Of a stretch of DNA of 25,450 nucleotides, positions 8,924 to 19,818 are shown in pieces. The translations under genes were made by a program, and so were the position numbers. The notes under the pieces were generated by a model. It worked only from the letters and a program-made list of their open reading frames with translations, was not told the origin of the DNA and did not search any database. How positions within the stretch are numbered: position 1 is the stretch's first letter; every line of letters starts with the position of its first letter. This DNA comes from Saccoglossus kowalevskii (taxonomy: Eukaryota; Hemichordata; Enteropneusta; Harrimaniidae), in assembly GCF_000003605.2 (NCBI RefSeq), contig NW_003142304.1:4561-30010 (forward strand), in the 5' to 3' direction.

Positions 8924-10395
8924 ACCACATATATGGAAATTGAAAAAAAGAAATTAAAACGAAAAATACATCAATACAATTTCAACGCAAATATCATTAT
9001 AAATTGAATGCACATTCCACGATGCTTTGCGGTTTATTGATAATGTACGAACGTGATGAAAATCTCACGAAACCAAATTAAATGACAAAAATAAAGAAAG
9101 ATGTGTGAATCATGAAAGCGCGTGTTTATGCATACAGTCATCATCACAGGTGAGTCAATCTCAAGGGCGTCTCAACGAACTGAAATTTCCAGCACGAACT
9201 TTTTTCTAGCGATGATTATTTTGCCCTTCAAAATGTACTCGCACCATAATTCACAATTATTGTTTTGGCGTGTTTGTTATATTTCCGTCCAATCATGTCG
9301 CGCCATCTATCGACAGCGTTTTTGTGGCGTGAATGTGAAAATGCATGACGTTCATTTTTTTTAGAGATTTGTAATATACTATCTGGCGAACGAACGATTA
9401 CAAAGCCAAACAAGTTGTATACTTCTACGTTATGTTGACGTTGCCGCAGTGTCTCGTTGCTAGACAAGGCGTTTATGAACGGTTTATTGCAAACCGTCTC
9501 GTATTTCAAGTCTAGCTCGTTGTAGTTATACTCGCCGAGTTCCGAACGCTTATCATCACCTTGAACAATCGTGGACTAGACTGGCTTATTGTGAAGTCAT
9601 CCACTCACAGTAAGGCGTGGCATTTAGTTTATTGTAAGGGCGTTCGTGTGAAAGTAAAAGCGATGTTACAGTTTCTCATCGAAATGCTACAATTATACCA
9701 CAGCCCGACTCACGAAACTTGCAAAAACTTTGCCTCCCGCGGTAAACTGTATATTCACTGATGTAATTACGATGATATCACCGAATTGAAGTGTTGTTTT
9801 CAATTTTCTTCTCAAGGTCAAACTAATTCGTACTAAAAATACAGTTCTTGCACCCAATTACGCAGCTCTTGGCAATGCTGTAATTGAGATGTATTTTGTA
9901 CAGCCTTCTTTTGCAGAACAATTTCAAACGAAATCGAATGTGAAATGATCTGAACGTGCCGTTTCAATGTGTTCCACGGAAAACATTATCATGTATTAAG
10001 AAAAGTAATTAAGTTCAGTAACCCTGTTAAATTGCGCAATTTCGATTTAATATATACCTGTTATTAAAGTAGTTTTTCTCAAACGTTTTTACGTGTTGAA
10101 AATAAAAATGTTCAATCTCCGCTTGTGAACAACTCGGATTTCAGCTCATTTTTCTTTTTATGTTCGAAAGTTTATGTAGCTTGAAAAACACCATCATTTC
10201 CAGGAAAAAAAAATAATTAACGTTTAGACTTTTTTGTGTTGCAATAGTAAAATTAAGCGTGCTATTTTTCTTTCTGTTTTAGTGACATAAACATTGCATA
10301 CGCTGACGGTGCTTAGTACTTGGATTTCAGCCGACAACTCGATCACTGAAACATATAACGGCTCTCTGAACAACGTTCAAACTAAACTATGAACG

Positions 10396-10506
10396 TTAAA
10401 GCGCGGTGTTCGTCGAACAGCGCGTGATCGAATTTCATGTAAATAAACAATGTTTTTTACACGCGTTGTATACGTCGCTATGAGTCCCATATCGAACAGG
10501 ACGCGG
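10396..10506 (+). repeat. dispersed 110-bp repeat family, copy 1
   Basis: Aligns with 16380-16489 in the same orientation: ttaaagcgc at the start, a cgaatttc-like centre, then a 20-bp exact match ttttacacgcgttgtatacg and a catatcgaaca stretch. Identity is roughly 70-75% by eye. The shorter motif cgaatttcgtgtaa at about 20262 and, inverted, at about 20436 seems related. Confidence 0.65.
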
Positions 10507-10756
10507 AACGACGACTGTCGCCCTTTAATGTCATTTTGCCGGATTAAATAACAAGTAACTATGAGCAAATATTATTATTTCTAGTAACAGAAAAAACAGA
10601 AGACACCAAAAAGCACACAACACAGGGTCCTTATGACCTGATTTATATATCAATAGATTTTCAGAAGAAGAATATTTTGAAAGAGACAAAACAATACACC
10701 AAGTCAAGAAATTATCTTTGAGTTCCTGTCAGTTGTCTCAGAAATAAAGAAATTGC

Positions 10757-10786
10757 GAATTGAATTGAATTGAATTGAATTGAATT
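10757..10786. repeat. (GAATT)6 microsatellite
   Basis: Six perfect pentanucleotide units in the 5.8-kb ret intron. Confidence 0.95.
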
Positions 10787-10929
10787 ATCAAGATACCATC
10801 ACTGCCAGTTCATGATTAATTTGCGAGCGCAACGAGAACGGCCGAAGCCCGCTTGCGAAGTCAGCTCTATCGATAGCATACAGAAGAGTATGGAAAATAC
10901 CTATATACTATATATATTTGAAAAAGGTG

Positions 10930-11129
10930 CACTTCCGGTCAATGGACGCCGCCATTTTGTTTCACCAATTATGCGTAGCGAAACAGCTCATTCATGATAA
11001 AACATCATTATGATAATGTGCGAGGATGAGACAATCGTTTCCTGGAAACTGAAAATAATTTAACTTTGAATGGTATTTCGCGTCTTTTTCAACAGCGGCG
11101 ACACTCGAGTCGTGCGAGGCGCCATCTTG
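10930..11129 (+). promoter_or_regulatory. ETS and YY1 motif cluster in a CpG-richer patch
   Basis: CACTTCCGG (10930-10938) is an ETS/GABPA-type site. GCCGCCATTTTG (10948-10959) and GCCATCTTG (11121-11129) are YY1-type sites in the same orientation. CpG dinucleotides are noticeably more frequent from about 10820 to 11230 than in the surrounding intron. In animals this motif combination is typical of TATA-less promoters. No exon or open frame of note follows, so this could be an enhancer, an unannotated transcript start or a repeat. Confidence 0.25.
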
Positions 11130-12140
11130 AAACACGCTGAACTCGCGCACCGGGCGTGAACCTTGATTCCCGCAATTCATGCGCTCGAACAGTTCACGCG
11201 CTTACGTCAGTTAGTCATCTTACGTCTGCGGACCCTTGCCAGGCATTGCCTGCTACGTATTCCATTCAATAAAATAAATAAATCTCAGAATACCAACATT
11301 GTTAGCCCAAAGTTTCCAAATAGTACACAAAACACGAACATAGAGGCAGCCATATTAATGATACAACTATTAGGGAGTAGTAGCGAGGTGTGTCGACGCA
11401 TAAATTGATGTGAGAACTCTAATTAAACAGTAGAGAAAATTCATAGCTAGCTTTAATTTCCATATCCTATATGAACAAAAATTAACGTGTTCATTGCCAC
11501 TGATGTAATCCAGTCCGAGCTAGTTCACCAAACATGCCTCTACACAATCAATAGCAATTGGTATGCGCGTTTCGTAATATTGGCTACACAAGTACATAAT
11601 TGTATTCAAAATTGGTTTTAAAATAGTTTCTAAACTTCACACTTGTTGGGCAACATCGACAGTTCAGTGTAAGATAAAAAATCAATACTTTTAGTTTTGG
11701 GGTTGGGAGGTTAACCCTAAATAAGCTTTTATTTGACTGAAACGATTTTATTTTTTTAGTCTAGTTGAGATGTTGCTTGGAGTGGCAAATTAGACAATCT
11801 GATACTGCGTTAAGTTGTGTTATTGTGTGTTACGTTGTGTTGCGCTGCGTTCCACACACCGAATCCCACCATCAGTTATAATAGGTGGTCAACGTATCAA
11901 CACATTTTAAGTCATCATATATATTTAAAATAAAATGGTAATATGCAGTTGTAAACATCAGACCGTCGGGGCGCAGTGTCAACTTAGCTCAATGTTACCT
12001 TTATCTAAACCAGTCCCTGTAGTGGACATCCTAGATGCAAGGTCACTAGGTTTAACTTGTCAAATACATTGCAATGCGCCTGTCAGCATGTTGGAGCAAT
12101 CGCTTTACGCATTTGAATACAGAGTCAAATCCGGAAAGTA

Positions 12141-12570
12141 GCGTGTACACAACTTTATCATTTGTTCATTGGTTTTCATTTTAATTGACGTTTCGGACTA
12201 TGACGTGTACACAACTTTATAATTAGTTCATTGGTTTTCATTTTAATTGAACTTTTGGAATATGACGTGTACACAACTTTATCATTTGTTCACTGGTTTT
12301 CAATTTAATTGAACTTTTGGACTATGACGTGTACACAACTTTATCATTTGTTCACTGGTTTTCAATTTAATTGAACTTTTGGACTATGACGTGTACACAA
12401 GTTTATAATTTGTTCATTGGTTTTCATTTTAATTGAACTTTTGGACTATGACGTGTACACAAGTTTATAATTTGTTCATTGATTTCATTTTAATTGAACT
12501 TTTGGACTATGACGTGTACACAACTTTATAATTTGTTCATTGGTTTTCAATTTAATTGAATGTTTTGGAA
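12141..12570. repeat. 62-bp minisatellite, seven units
   Basis: gtgtacac recurs at 12143, 12205, 12267, 12329, 12391, 12453 and 12514: period 62, with one 61-bp step. Unit landmarks in order are tgacgtgtacacaa, tttgttcattggttttca, tttaattgaacttttgg and actatgacg. Units differ by a few substitutions each. It lies in the 5.8-kb ret intron. There are no unique spacers between units, so it is not a CRISPR array. Confidence 0.95.
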
Positions 12571-13749
12571 TGATTTAAACATGTAAACATTTCAGATAAA
12601 ACAATAGAAAAAATATAATATCAAGATTGTGCAAACCGTATTAGGGCACCGACGTCACTGGTTGAATCATTAGTAAATTTAATTTAATTATGACTTACAT
12701 TTATATAATGTTCGGTGACTGGAGCAGGATGTGCTCACGGTTTTCGAAAAAAAAAATAATGATTAAAATACACTATGCTTGTCTGTTGCATCAGTCTTGT
12801 TCTGTTTTGTTTTGATGGACTTCCTTAAATTCTTTAATACAAATCATGAATTTGGATATGATGAATCTGCTAGAAAATATTTTGGCTATTTATGTTCTGC
12901 ATGCAACAAAGTACACTTTTGGATAAAGGGATTGACACTTATTCAGTTTTACACTCACAGTTTTGCTAGTCTTATGCATAAACTACGCTCAAAACATAAT
13001 GCATCCCGGCCAACGGGAATGCTCCACTACATAAATATGAATACAAATGAATACTCTTATATTTCGGGTATATGCAGTAAAATCGACATAAAAAGAAGAC
13101 AAAGAAAGAAGAAAGTATTGTGGGGCTATACACATTTTATTATGGCCATGTTTAATGATGTAAGAGTATCTAAACTGTTTAAAACGAAATAAACTTAGCT
13201 ATTTGAAATAATGGTTATCAATGTATCTCTAGACGTCATACATTTTTTCTGTTTACATTGAAAGTAAGAAATGGATCGTTGAAATGGACGATACGTCAAT
13301 TAGTACTTAGTATGACAATTTTGTGAATGTCACGCAACACAAACAACGTACATTACAAGCTCTGTATATTCATATGGGACACATATCGAATACGAGAACC
13401 GATGGCTATAGTGATTAAAAGCATTATTTCATGGGAATCTTAATAATTCCCCAACAACATTAATTACCCATAATATAACTTACGATTTTCAAGTTGTCCC
13501 CTTAGGATTCATAGCGACATTGAAATATTATGAGATCTGATTACCATGGTAACCCATGATGAACTACTCAACAATTGCCATTTTCATAGATCTTTCACCA
13601 CTTTTTTTGTGCGAAAAAAAATTATTTGGCATATGCGAATAGCAGCATAGGTTAAATAAATATATTGTAAAAATCGAGGAAACTACCTCAATTATATTTT
13701 CCAAAAAAATCAGACTAAAATCAAGTGATCAGAAAGTAAGGGAAATTAC

Positions 13750-13790
13750 CTAATGTATAAATCTCCCAAAGTAGAACTCCAAACGACCAA
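13750..13790 (-). CDS. ret: ret microexon: alpha-F helix
   Basis: Residues 548-561; 41 nt, phase 2 in and phase 1 out, acceptor tttttttcag, donor TTAG|gtaatt. It encodes VWSFGVLLWEIYTLG together with its split flanking codons; human RET reads VWSFGVLLWEIVTLG. Together with the next exon (97 nt) it makes 138 nt, the length I recall for the single human exon covering this part, so the intron between them looks lineage-specific. Confidence 0.93.
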
Positions 13791-13982
13791 CTGAAAAAAA
13801 AATATGAACACTGTTAATGGTTTCATATAAGAATTAACGACTCTGTTAGAATGCGATACGGGTTCTCAGGAATTGGTTGATAAACGCGAGTTTTGTATTA
13901 GTTTTACATCGACAATTTTGGTAATAGATACATTGGCAAGTCTAAGTATGACTGGCTACTTCTAAAGAACCAATCAATTAAA

Positions 13983-14072
<90 letters not shown>

Positions 14073-14478
14073 ATTCCAATTATAATACGCTTATATACTT
14101 AATTGTATTTACTCATTTATTTGGATATTATTATCTGTATATATGTTTTATAGTGAAAACAAAACGTCAAACTTCTAAACTTCAATTGAATGCGTTGCCA
14201 GGAGAACAGTTCTAACATGGATAATTCGAATAATACCTACAAACTTAAACTTGCCCAAAACCAAGTAGAATCATCCTGAAATAGCGATTACTTTAAAGAT
14301 ACAATATATACGAGCAGTGTGTAACACACCATCAGACATGTGAAAGTGGCTTAGTGTGACGTCATCCACGTCGTATATTCTCTTATAGTCAAATTGTCAT
14401 TATAATCGAATCTGACATCAATTACGTCATACGTTACACAAACAGTTACTTTCATGTCACTATTTATTGAGTACTTAC
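13791..14478. other. ret intron, 688 bp
   Basis: Holds the (TA)42 tract and a CRE octamer at 14357-14364. Confidence 0.85.
13985..14068. repeat. (TA)42 microsatellite
   Basis: 84 bp of uninterrupted TA in the intron before the 41-nt microexon, about 195 nt upstream of its acceptor. It is self-complementary, could extrude as a cruciform, and is likely to be length-variable. Confidence 0.97.
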
Positions 14479-14549
14479 ACGTCACTTTTTGTTGTGTATA
14501 TTTGATCATACAGAGATTCAACAGCCATCCATTTGACAGGTATGCGACT
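14479..14549 (-). CDS. ret: ret exon: P+1 loop ([12 protein letters not shown])
   Basis: Residues 525-547; 71 nt, phase 0 in, phase 2 out, acceptor gtttcag, donor GACGT|gtaagt. [20 protein letters not shown] aligns gap-free with human RET, including M532, the counterpart of human M918, which helps shape the substrate pocket. The AVE triplet (533-535) stands where most kinases have APE, and human RET has AIE. Too short to appear as a long open frame. Confidence 0.95.
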
Positions 14550-15894
14550 CTGAAACATAAACGCCATCGGTTAATTACTTATGCGAGTAATACAACTTGA
14601 AGGACAAGAGGTAACTTCCTAACAAATCGCAAAAAACCATCTATTTTATATAACTTCCCTCCACATTTTTGTAAATATATCAAAAAAGTCTAGTTATTTA
14701 TTATTTGACTACTCATTTTTTAATATATCTTATCAAATCTATTGCAAACAAGGAACGCAAATTCAACATAATATGGGTGGCTTTTGCGCAGTGATCTGAG
14801 TTATATTTGATGTAAAATAACAATTATTAGACGTTTGTGTATGTAATGATTATATCTATCTTTTTAGGCATGGTATCCTTTATGCATTTATTCATGGTTT
14901 ATATATCATGCAACTTAATCGAACATAATTTATTAAAATCGATTAATCATGACCGACGGATACTTCGCGAAAAAAACAATACTACATCAGTAATCCAAGT
15001 GTGTAAACACGAAGATTAATTTTAACATCTATACTGTTCTCAAAAATGTGCCATATAACTTAAGTAGTTTTTTCAAACAAACATATTTAGATGTGATATC
15101 TCGATGTGTTTACGAATGATCTTAGTATTTTAACGAGTCTCGAAGCGACGAGTCGCAATGCCGAGATCACATTTGTTCAGCACGGACAGTGAAATCAAAG
15201 GGACCGTACGTTCCATGTACGATAAAATGCCATAAATAGTAATGTTTATTAAATTATTTACAAATATCATAGTGGAGCATTTCAGTATTTCGTGGAAGAA
15301 ATAAAATCAATCTCCTTATACGTATAAAATATTCACTTCTTTATGTAACTATATAATGTGTTACCAATAATGCGAAATACATCTTTGTATGCGTGTGCAT
15401 ATATGCAAATAAGATTGTACATGACTCAATCCTATTAAATACGACATACATATTAATATACGTCAGCACCTTCTATATAGACGTTTAATGTTCTCATAAT
15501 CCAATCTTGCTCGTAAATTTTGGGGAAGAGTATACCATTTAGTCCTTTGTGTGTCAGAGTTTGGAGATGTGTAATTATTTAACTGCATACAATTGTCATA
15601 ATTATATATTCATAATCACTGTCATATTTCAAATGAATGTGTGTAATGGACAGTTTTATCAGTCGCGCCCTCTCGCGACGAATCACTTTCGTGACGTAAT
15701 GTTCTAATGACGAGTGACTGAACATTTAAACAGTTGAATGGCATTTCGAACACCTATAGCGTCACAGAATCACTTCACGCCAGAGAAGGCGACTTGTGTA
15801 CTCGTACCGTCCCACTAGATTTATGTAAGCAATAATTTAATTTCATTTCACATGACATCAATTCGTGCGTGTTTGGGGAGGACAGGTTACTAAC
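14550..15894. other. ret intron, 1345 bp
   Basis: AT-rich; CpG-containing patches near 15130 and 15665. No exon or repeat that I can support. Confidence 0.8.
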
Positions 15895-16017
15895 CTTGCT
15901 GGTTTTGAGGTAAGCATCACTTTCGTAGATATCACGTGTTAATCCGAAGTCTGATATTTTCATAATTCTTCCTTCCGAAACCAAAACATTGCGTGTAGCC
16001 AGATCGCGGTGGACGAG
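15895..16017 (-). CDS. ret: ret exon: catalytic loop, DFG and activation-loop tyrosines
   Basis: Residues 484-524; 123 nt, phase 0 in and out, acceptor atatttcag, donor AGCAAG|gttagt. [10 protein letters not shown] carries the catalytic aspartate D488 and N493. DFG is 506-508. [11 protein letters not shown] holds Y514 and Y519, the equivalents of human activation-loop Y900 and Y905. The ATRN form, against AARN in human RET, is common among receptor tyrosine kinases. Nothing here suggests loss of catalysis. Confidence 0.97.
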
Positions 16018-16654
16018 CTGAAATATACAATACGCGAACACGTGAATTCCTTTGTAATTATGTTTTTTATGTGGCATATCGATATAGGATATTTTGGCTG
16101 TACACAATATATTTGTTATAGGATAAAATGATGAATTAAAAAGCGCGCACGCTTTTAATTGACGATCAGTACTATTAATTAAAAGCGTCTGGGTTTTTAA
16201 TTTTTGATACGTACTATGAATTCAAAAAGCATGCACATTTGCCCAGTTTATTAAACGAGTACTATTTCATGCAAAACAAACTTGATTTTTGTTATGATGT
16301 CATAGTTAATCAATATAATACAATAATATTGAAGAAAAATAATAATGATACTACTCGGGTTACCCGGACTATATGTATTTTAAAGCGCCACAGTCGTCAG
16401 CAGCGCACTTTTGAATTTCTTATGAACAAACAATATATTTTACACGCGTTGTATACGTGTATATGAAACTCATATCGAACACGAAGCGGTATTTTGATTG
16501 TGGCACGTTGAATAGTATCATTAGATTTTTGTCCAATGACAAAATAGTTTCCTTCTTTCCCTCATATCATCATCATTTGTGCATCACTGATCGGATTTAT
16601 ATATCCGTTTGTCTGAGTAATAAAATAACAAATAAGAGAAAAAAATACGTGTAC
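16018..16654. other. ret intron, 637 bp
   Basis: Contains the 110-bp repeat at 16380-16489 and a cluster of aattaaaagcg hairpin-forming motifs at about 16134-16190. Confidence 0.85.
16380..16489 (+). repeat. dispersed 110-bp repeat family, copy 2
   Basis: Partner of 10396-10506, same orientation, sharing ttttacacgcgttgtatacg and catatcgaaca. It lies in the intron before the HRD/DFG exon. No coding capacity is shared between the copies. Confidence 0.65.
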
Positions 16655-16869
16655 CTTCATATCGGACAAATATTCCATTCCTTTGCATATCTGCCACGAA
16701 AACGAGACTAGGTCACGTGGCGTTACTGTTTGTTCCAACGTACACGGAATCTCGTCCGCGTAGGCGGTAGACTCATCGTGATAAGAACCACACTCTAGCT
16801 GTCTAATCCGCCGTAGATAACTCCGTAGTGAACCATCATTACAAAATTCAACAATTACATACAGGGGAC
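16655..16869 (-). CDS. ret: ret exon: hinge, kinase insert and alpha-E helix
   Basis: Residues 412-483; 215 nt, phase 1 in, phase 0 out, acceptor cgtaaacag, donor ATGAAG|gtacac. No full-length open frame starts with methionine here; I found the exon by reading the minus strand between its neighbours. GPLYVIVEFCNDGSL contains gatekeeper V418 (human V804, in IVEYA). The insert (ECGSYHDESTAYADEIPC) has no similarity to the human insert, yet total exon length matches the human value I recall. SFSWQICKGMEYLSDMK is helix alpha-E. Confidence 0.96.
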
Positions 16870-17245
16870 CTGTTTACGAAAACACATAATCACGTGTTAT
16901 AGATGTCATATCATGAGGACATGTGACTGTTGTCGTTGCCTACTGCATGGTGACGAATACATTGGATTACGATTTAATACGAACTAAACACGTCGTTTTT
17001 GTAGTACACAACTAAGGGTTCGTTTGTTTAAACAATTACATTTTCTAACACACCTGTGTACTTATCTAAGCGCTCATTGACGACTACTACGCATGCGCAT
17101 TAACGTTTTCCTTTTTTTCCCATTAAACACATACTATCGTATGTCATTTGCAAATATTAAAGCAACAATTTCAGTTTACGATAAATGATAATATAATGTC
17201 GTCGTCAACATCAGTATTAAACAGTAAAGTAGAGGGGTCGTCACC

Positions 17246-17322
17246 TGCGCACACGCAGGAATTGAGTTGAAAGGCTCATGGGTAGACGCGTGTTTGTAAA
17301 CAACGACACGCTTTCATGCGCA
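17246..17322 (+). repeat. CpG-rich dispersed repeat, copy 1
   Basis: Shares tgcgcac, gaattgagt, catgggtaga, tgtttgt and aacgaca in the same order with 21525-21640, which carries an extra internal segment of about 35 bp. Both begin and end in gcgca/gcatgc-type sequence. Confidence 0.55.
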
Positions 17323-17436
17323 GAGGAGAATCCCCCGCTTTAATACATGTTTTCGTCCATATCGCATTTTTAATGCGTCCAGTTGCGGGAATTAATGATG
17401 ATAACTATGAGAATAACGAAGAAAATCACGCGAGTG

Positions 17437-17565
<129 letters not shown>

Positions 17566-18120
17566 ACTCAGTACAAAATTTGACATTATATTATTTATAA
17601 TTTAAATTGAAAGGCGATGCATGGACTTCTTGTCGACGGAAACGTAAACACGATGTCCACAATTACAGAGTCAATATAGCCTTATAAGTCACGTGCGTAT
17701 TGAGCGATTGTTGTTTGAACACTACGATATAGATTTTTGAAAAGTACCTCATAATAATCTAACAATCGTTACATTAGACGTAATCGATTCGTTTCATGTT
17801 TATTCATTTCAAATCGATTACCATTAAATCACGCAGCCGCGAGAAAACAGTCACGAAGTCGTAACACAAACAATAACAACCGAGCGAAAATCTTGTTATG
17901 AACAACATCCTGTTTGGTGCTCATTTTTTCGTATTTTCTGTGAATTTCTCGAATTCTGTTACAATTTGACAAATCATAGATTATTTTGATATATATATAT
18001 AAATGTGTGTGCAAGGAAATATGACAATAAAACAACTGACTTCGACGGTAAAAATACGCCAGCCCCTGAGGCGTTATGTAGGTTTGTGTACTGATATAGA
18101 GAAATAGACAATACACATAC

Positions 18121-18228
18121 CTTTCTGGGTACATGCACCGAGTAGCTTAACCACATTCGGATGGTTTACCTGTTTCAACAAAGACAGCTCAGTCATCAGG
18201 TCTCGCAAATCGTGTTCGTTCCCAGTGT
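18121..18228 (-). CDS. ret: ret exon: kinase alpha-C helix
   Basis: Residues 376-411; 108 nt, phase 1 in and out, acceptor tttttacag, donor AAAG|gtatgt. The segment DLRDLMTELSLLKQVNHP aligns without gaps to human RET ELRDLLSEFNVLKQVNHP. E389 is the alpha-C glutamate expected to pair with K372. KLLGACTQKG closes the exon and leads into the hinge strand. Confidence 0.97.
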
Positions 18229-18558
18229 CTGTAAAAACAGTGAATACACCAATACATATAATAAGTAGCCTGTAATAACAATACCGAACATACCACCACT
18301 TTTTTTTAAAACATCTCATGTTGAAAACACAGCAGCACAAAATTCGTAGCTTAAGCAGCTTTCTATGTGAAATCGAACGTAAATACAGGACAAATAGGCA
18401 TTTCGACATTGAACTATAAAAATGAGAAGTTCAAAGTCAATCATTCAATTTTTGTGGCAGTCGTTTTATCCGCGTCTTTCGCGCATTACGCGAGATCTCG
18501 CAGTGAACGGAAATCACCTAATAAACCTCACTGATTGACAGTGATAGAAACGACTGAC
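18229..18558. other. ret intron, 330 bp
   Basis: Contains the GCGAGATCTCGC repeat at 18482-18516 and nothing else I can identify. Confidence 0.85.
18482..18516 (-). repeat. dispersed repeat with palindrome GCGAGATCTCGC, inverted copy
   Basis: On the minus strand it starts TGATTTCCG and contains TTCACTGCGAGATCTCGCGT, matching 8089-8124 with few changes. It begins 43 nt inside the intron from the donor of the P-loop exon. Confidence 0.65.
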
Positions 18559-18706
18559 CTTTTGTCATTTTCACCGCAACTGCTGTATATCCAGTTAACC
18601 CTCTAATATTGAGTGCCTGTGCTGCCATCACCCGACCAAATTCCCCCTCACCGACGACTTTTTCGAACAGAAGGTTCGTTCTTGGAAACTCCCATTTCGC
18701 GTCATA
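18559..18706 (-). CDS. ret: ret exon: kinase N-lobe, glycine loop and catalytic lysine
   Basis: Residues 327-375; 148 nt, phase 0 in and phase 1 out, acceptor ttttcag, donor AAAAG|gtcagt. [10 protein letters not shown] is the RET kinase entry (human PKWEFPRKNL). The ATP-binding loop is GEGEFG (345-350) and the catalytic lysine is K372 in YTAVAVKM. The donor has gtcagt rather than gtaagt but is fixed by phase with the next exon. An upstream in-frame methionine at 18742 lies in the intron and is not a start. Confidence 0.97.
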
Positions 18707-19818
18707 CTGAAAACACAAGATAGACGGTGAATGTAAAGCCATTAGTTTAAATTATACGTTTGCATTCAATTCGAAGGTTTTTATTCTAATAAATCGTATT
18801 CATCAAATGAATTAACAAAATACGACAATATTTAAATAACATGGACTTTCTTTAAATAATTTTCGAATAATTTAAATAATTTTACAGTGAAATGAATGAA
18901 CATATTGTATGGAATTCCGCTCGTTATTCATGACACTAATTATTGTAAACTATATATACAGATCCGAGGAAATGAAGAACGCGCATGTTTTATAATTGCC
19001 ATTCATTAGTAATTTCATATATTATTATACATCTGTCACCGTAACGCCATAAGTTACAGCGTGTCGTAATTTTGCGGTATTTAACGGGGTATTTTCATCC
19101 AACCATATTAGGACATGCGAATTCTAAATATGGAATGATTACGCATGTAAGCGTCCTCTAATAATAAAAACAAACATGGCTGACACCAGAGTTCGACCGG
19201 ACTCCACACAAGGAAGTTCGCTGATTCTGTTCTAAACTTTGTGGATTTTGGCATTCCCATGATGTATCCTTGGAAGGAAAAGATGTATAATAATAAGGTT
19301 ATTAGGAGGTTACCTCAAAGTACGCCGTCGCATTGACTCCCGCTGCGCGTCGGTCGATACTCCCGCTGTACTGTCTTCGTGCATACTTTGAGGTATCCTC
19401 GTAATAACCTCATATTATACCTATAGTATTTTCTTTCATGGACAACTTCCCTTAGTTAGAATATTTATTATCTAAGAGTAAAGCGAATACCCACGTGGTT
19501 ATTGCAACTAAAGTAGTTAACTCGTGTTATTTTCTCAGATTACGTCAACAAATCTTAGTCATGATTGTAGATGAATCACTGCGGACACGGTCCCGGCTTG
19601 TACAGACAATATTTAAACCTAGCTCTTATTTTCAAAATACCGAATCAAATACATTCACCTAAAATCGTGTGTTAGATATATATTCGTGGACTATAATGTG
19701 TAACATGACTATCACGAACTTGATGGAATAAAATGGCGGATTGTGTGAGGTAATCTGACAAAATACCACGTGACACTGAACTTACAAACGATTGGTTGGG
19801 CGCATGTCTTGTACTTAC
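18707..19818. other. ret intron, 1112 bp
   Basis: Holds the 19297-19409 foldback element; otherwise AT-rich and featureless. Confidence 0.85.
19297..19409. mobile_element. foldback or MITE-like inverted repeat
   Basis: Arms of 26 bp at 19297-19322 and 19384-19409 are inverted complements at 24 of 26 positions, around a 61-bp CpG-rich loop that contains two copies of actcccgctg. Each arm has acctcaaagta at its inner end, and weaker symmetry (tattatac) continues outside the arms. No transposase is present, so it would be non-autonomous. I could not define a target-site duplication. Confidence 0.6.

Larger units (their letters stand above)
7912..13749. other. ret intron, 5838 bp, the longest
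   Basis: Splits the kinase C-lobe between L561 and G562. Contains most of the accessory sequence: GATCTCGC repeats and the 29-bp duplication (8089-8425), a CRE (8767) and an NRF1 site (8912), a 110-bp repeat copy (10396), (GAATT)6, an ETS/YY1 patch and the 62-bp minisatellite. A plus-strand frame at 12815-13192 is not supported as a gene. Confidence 0.85.

Noticed and set aside
9228-9761. Opposed open frames with slightly raised G+C and a small hairpin at 9479-9497
   Set aside because: No consistent splice sites or domain; the hairpin arms are only 7 bp.
12141-12570. CRISPR-like array
   Set aside because: Direct repeats run head to tail with no unique spacers, in an animal gene intron: a minisatellite.
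12815-13192. Plus-strand open frame of 125 codons from ATG in the large ret intron
   Set aside because: No recognisable domain, AT-driven composition, no splice or promoter support, and its length is within what six-frame chance gives in 25 kb of AT-rich DNA. A protein search with hits in other species would change this.
19176-19236. Short plus-strand frame beginning ATGGCTGACACC in good Kozak context
   Set aside because: Only 18 codons, with no downstream donor or similarity; not distinguishable from chance.
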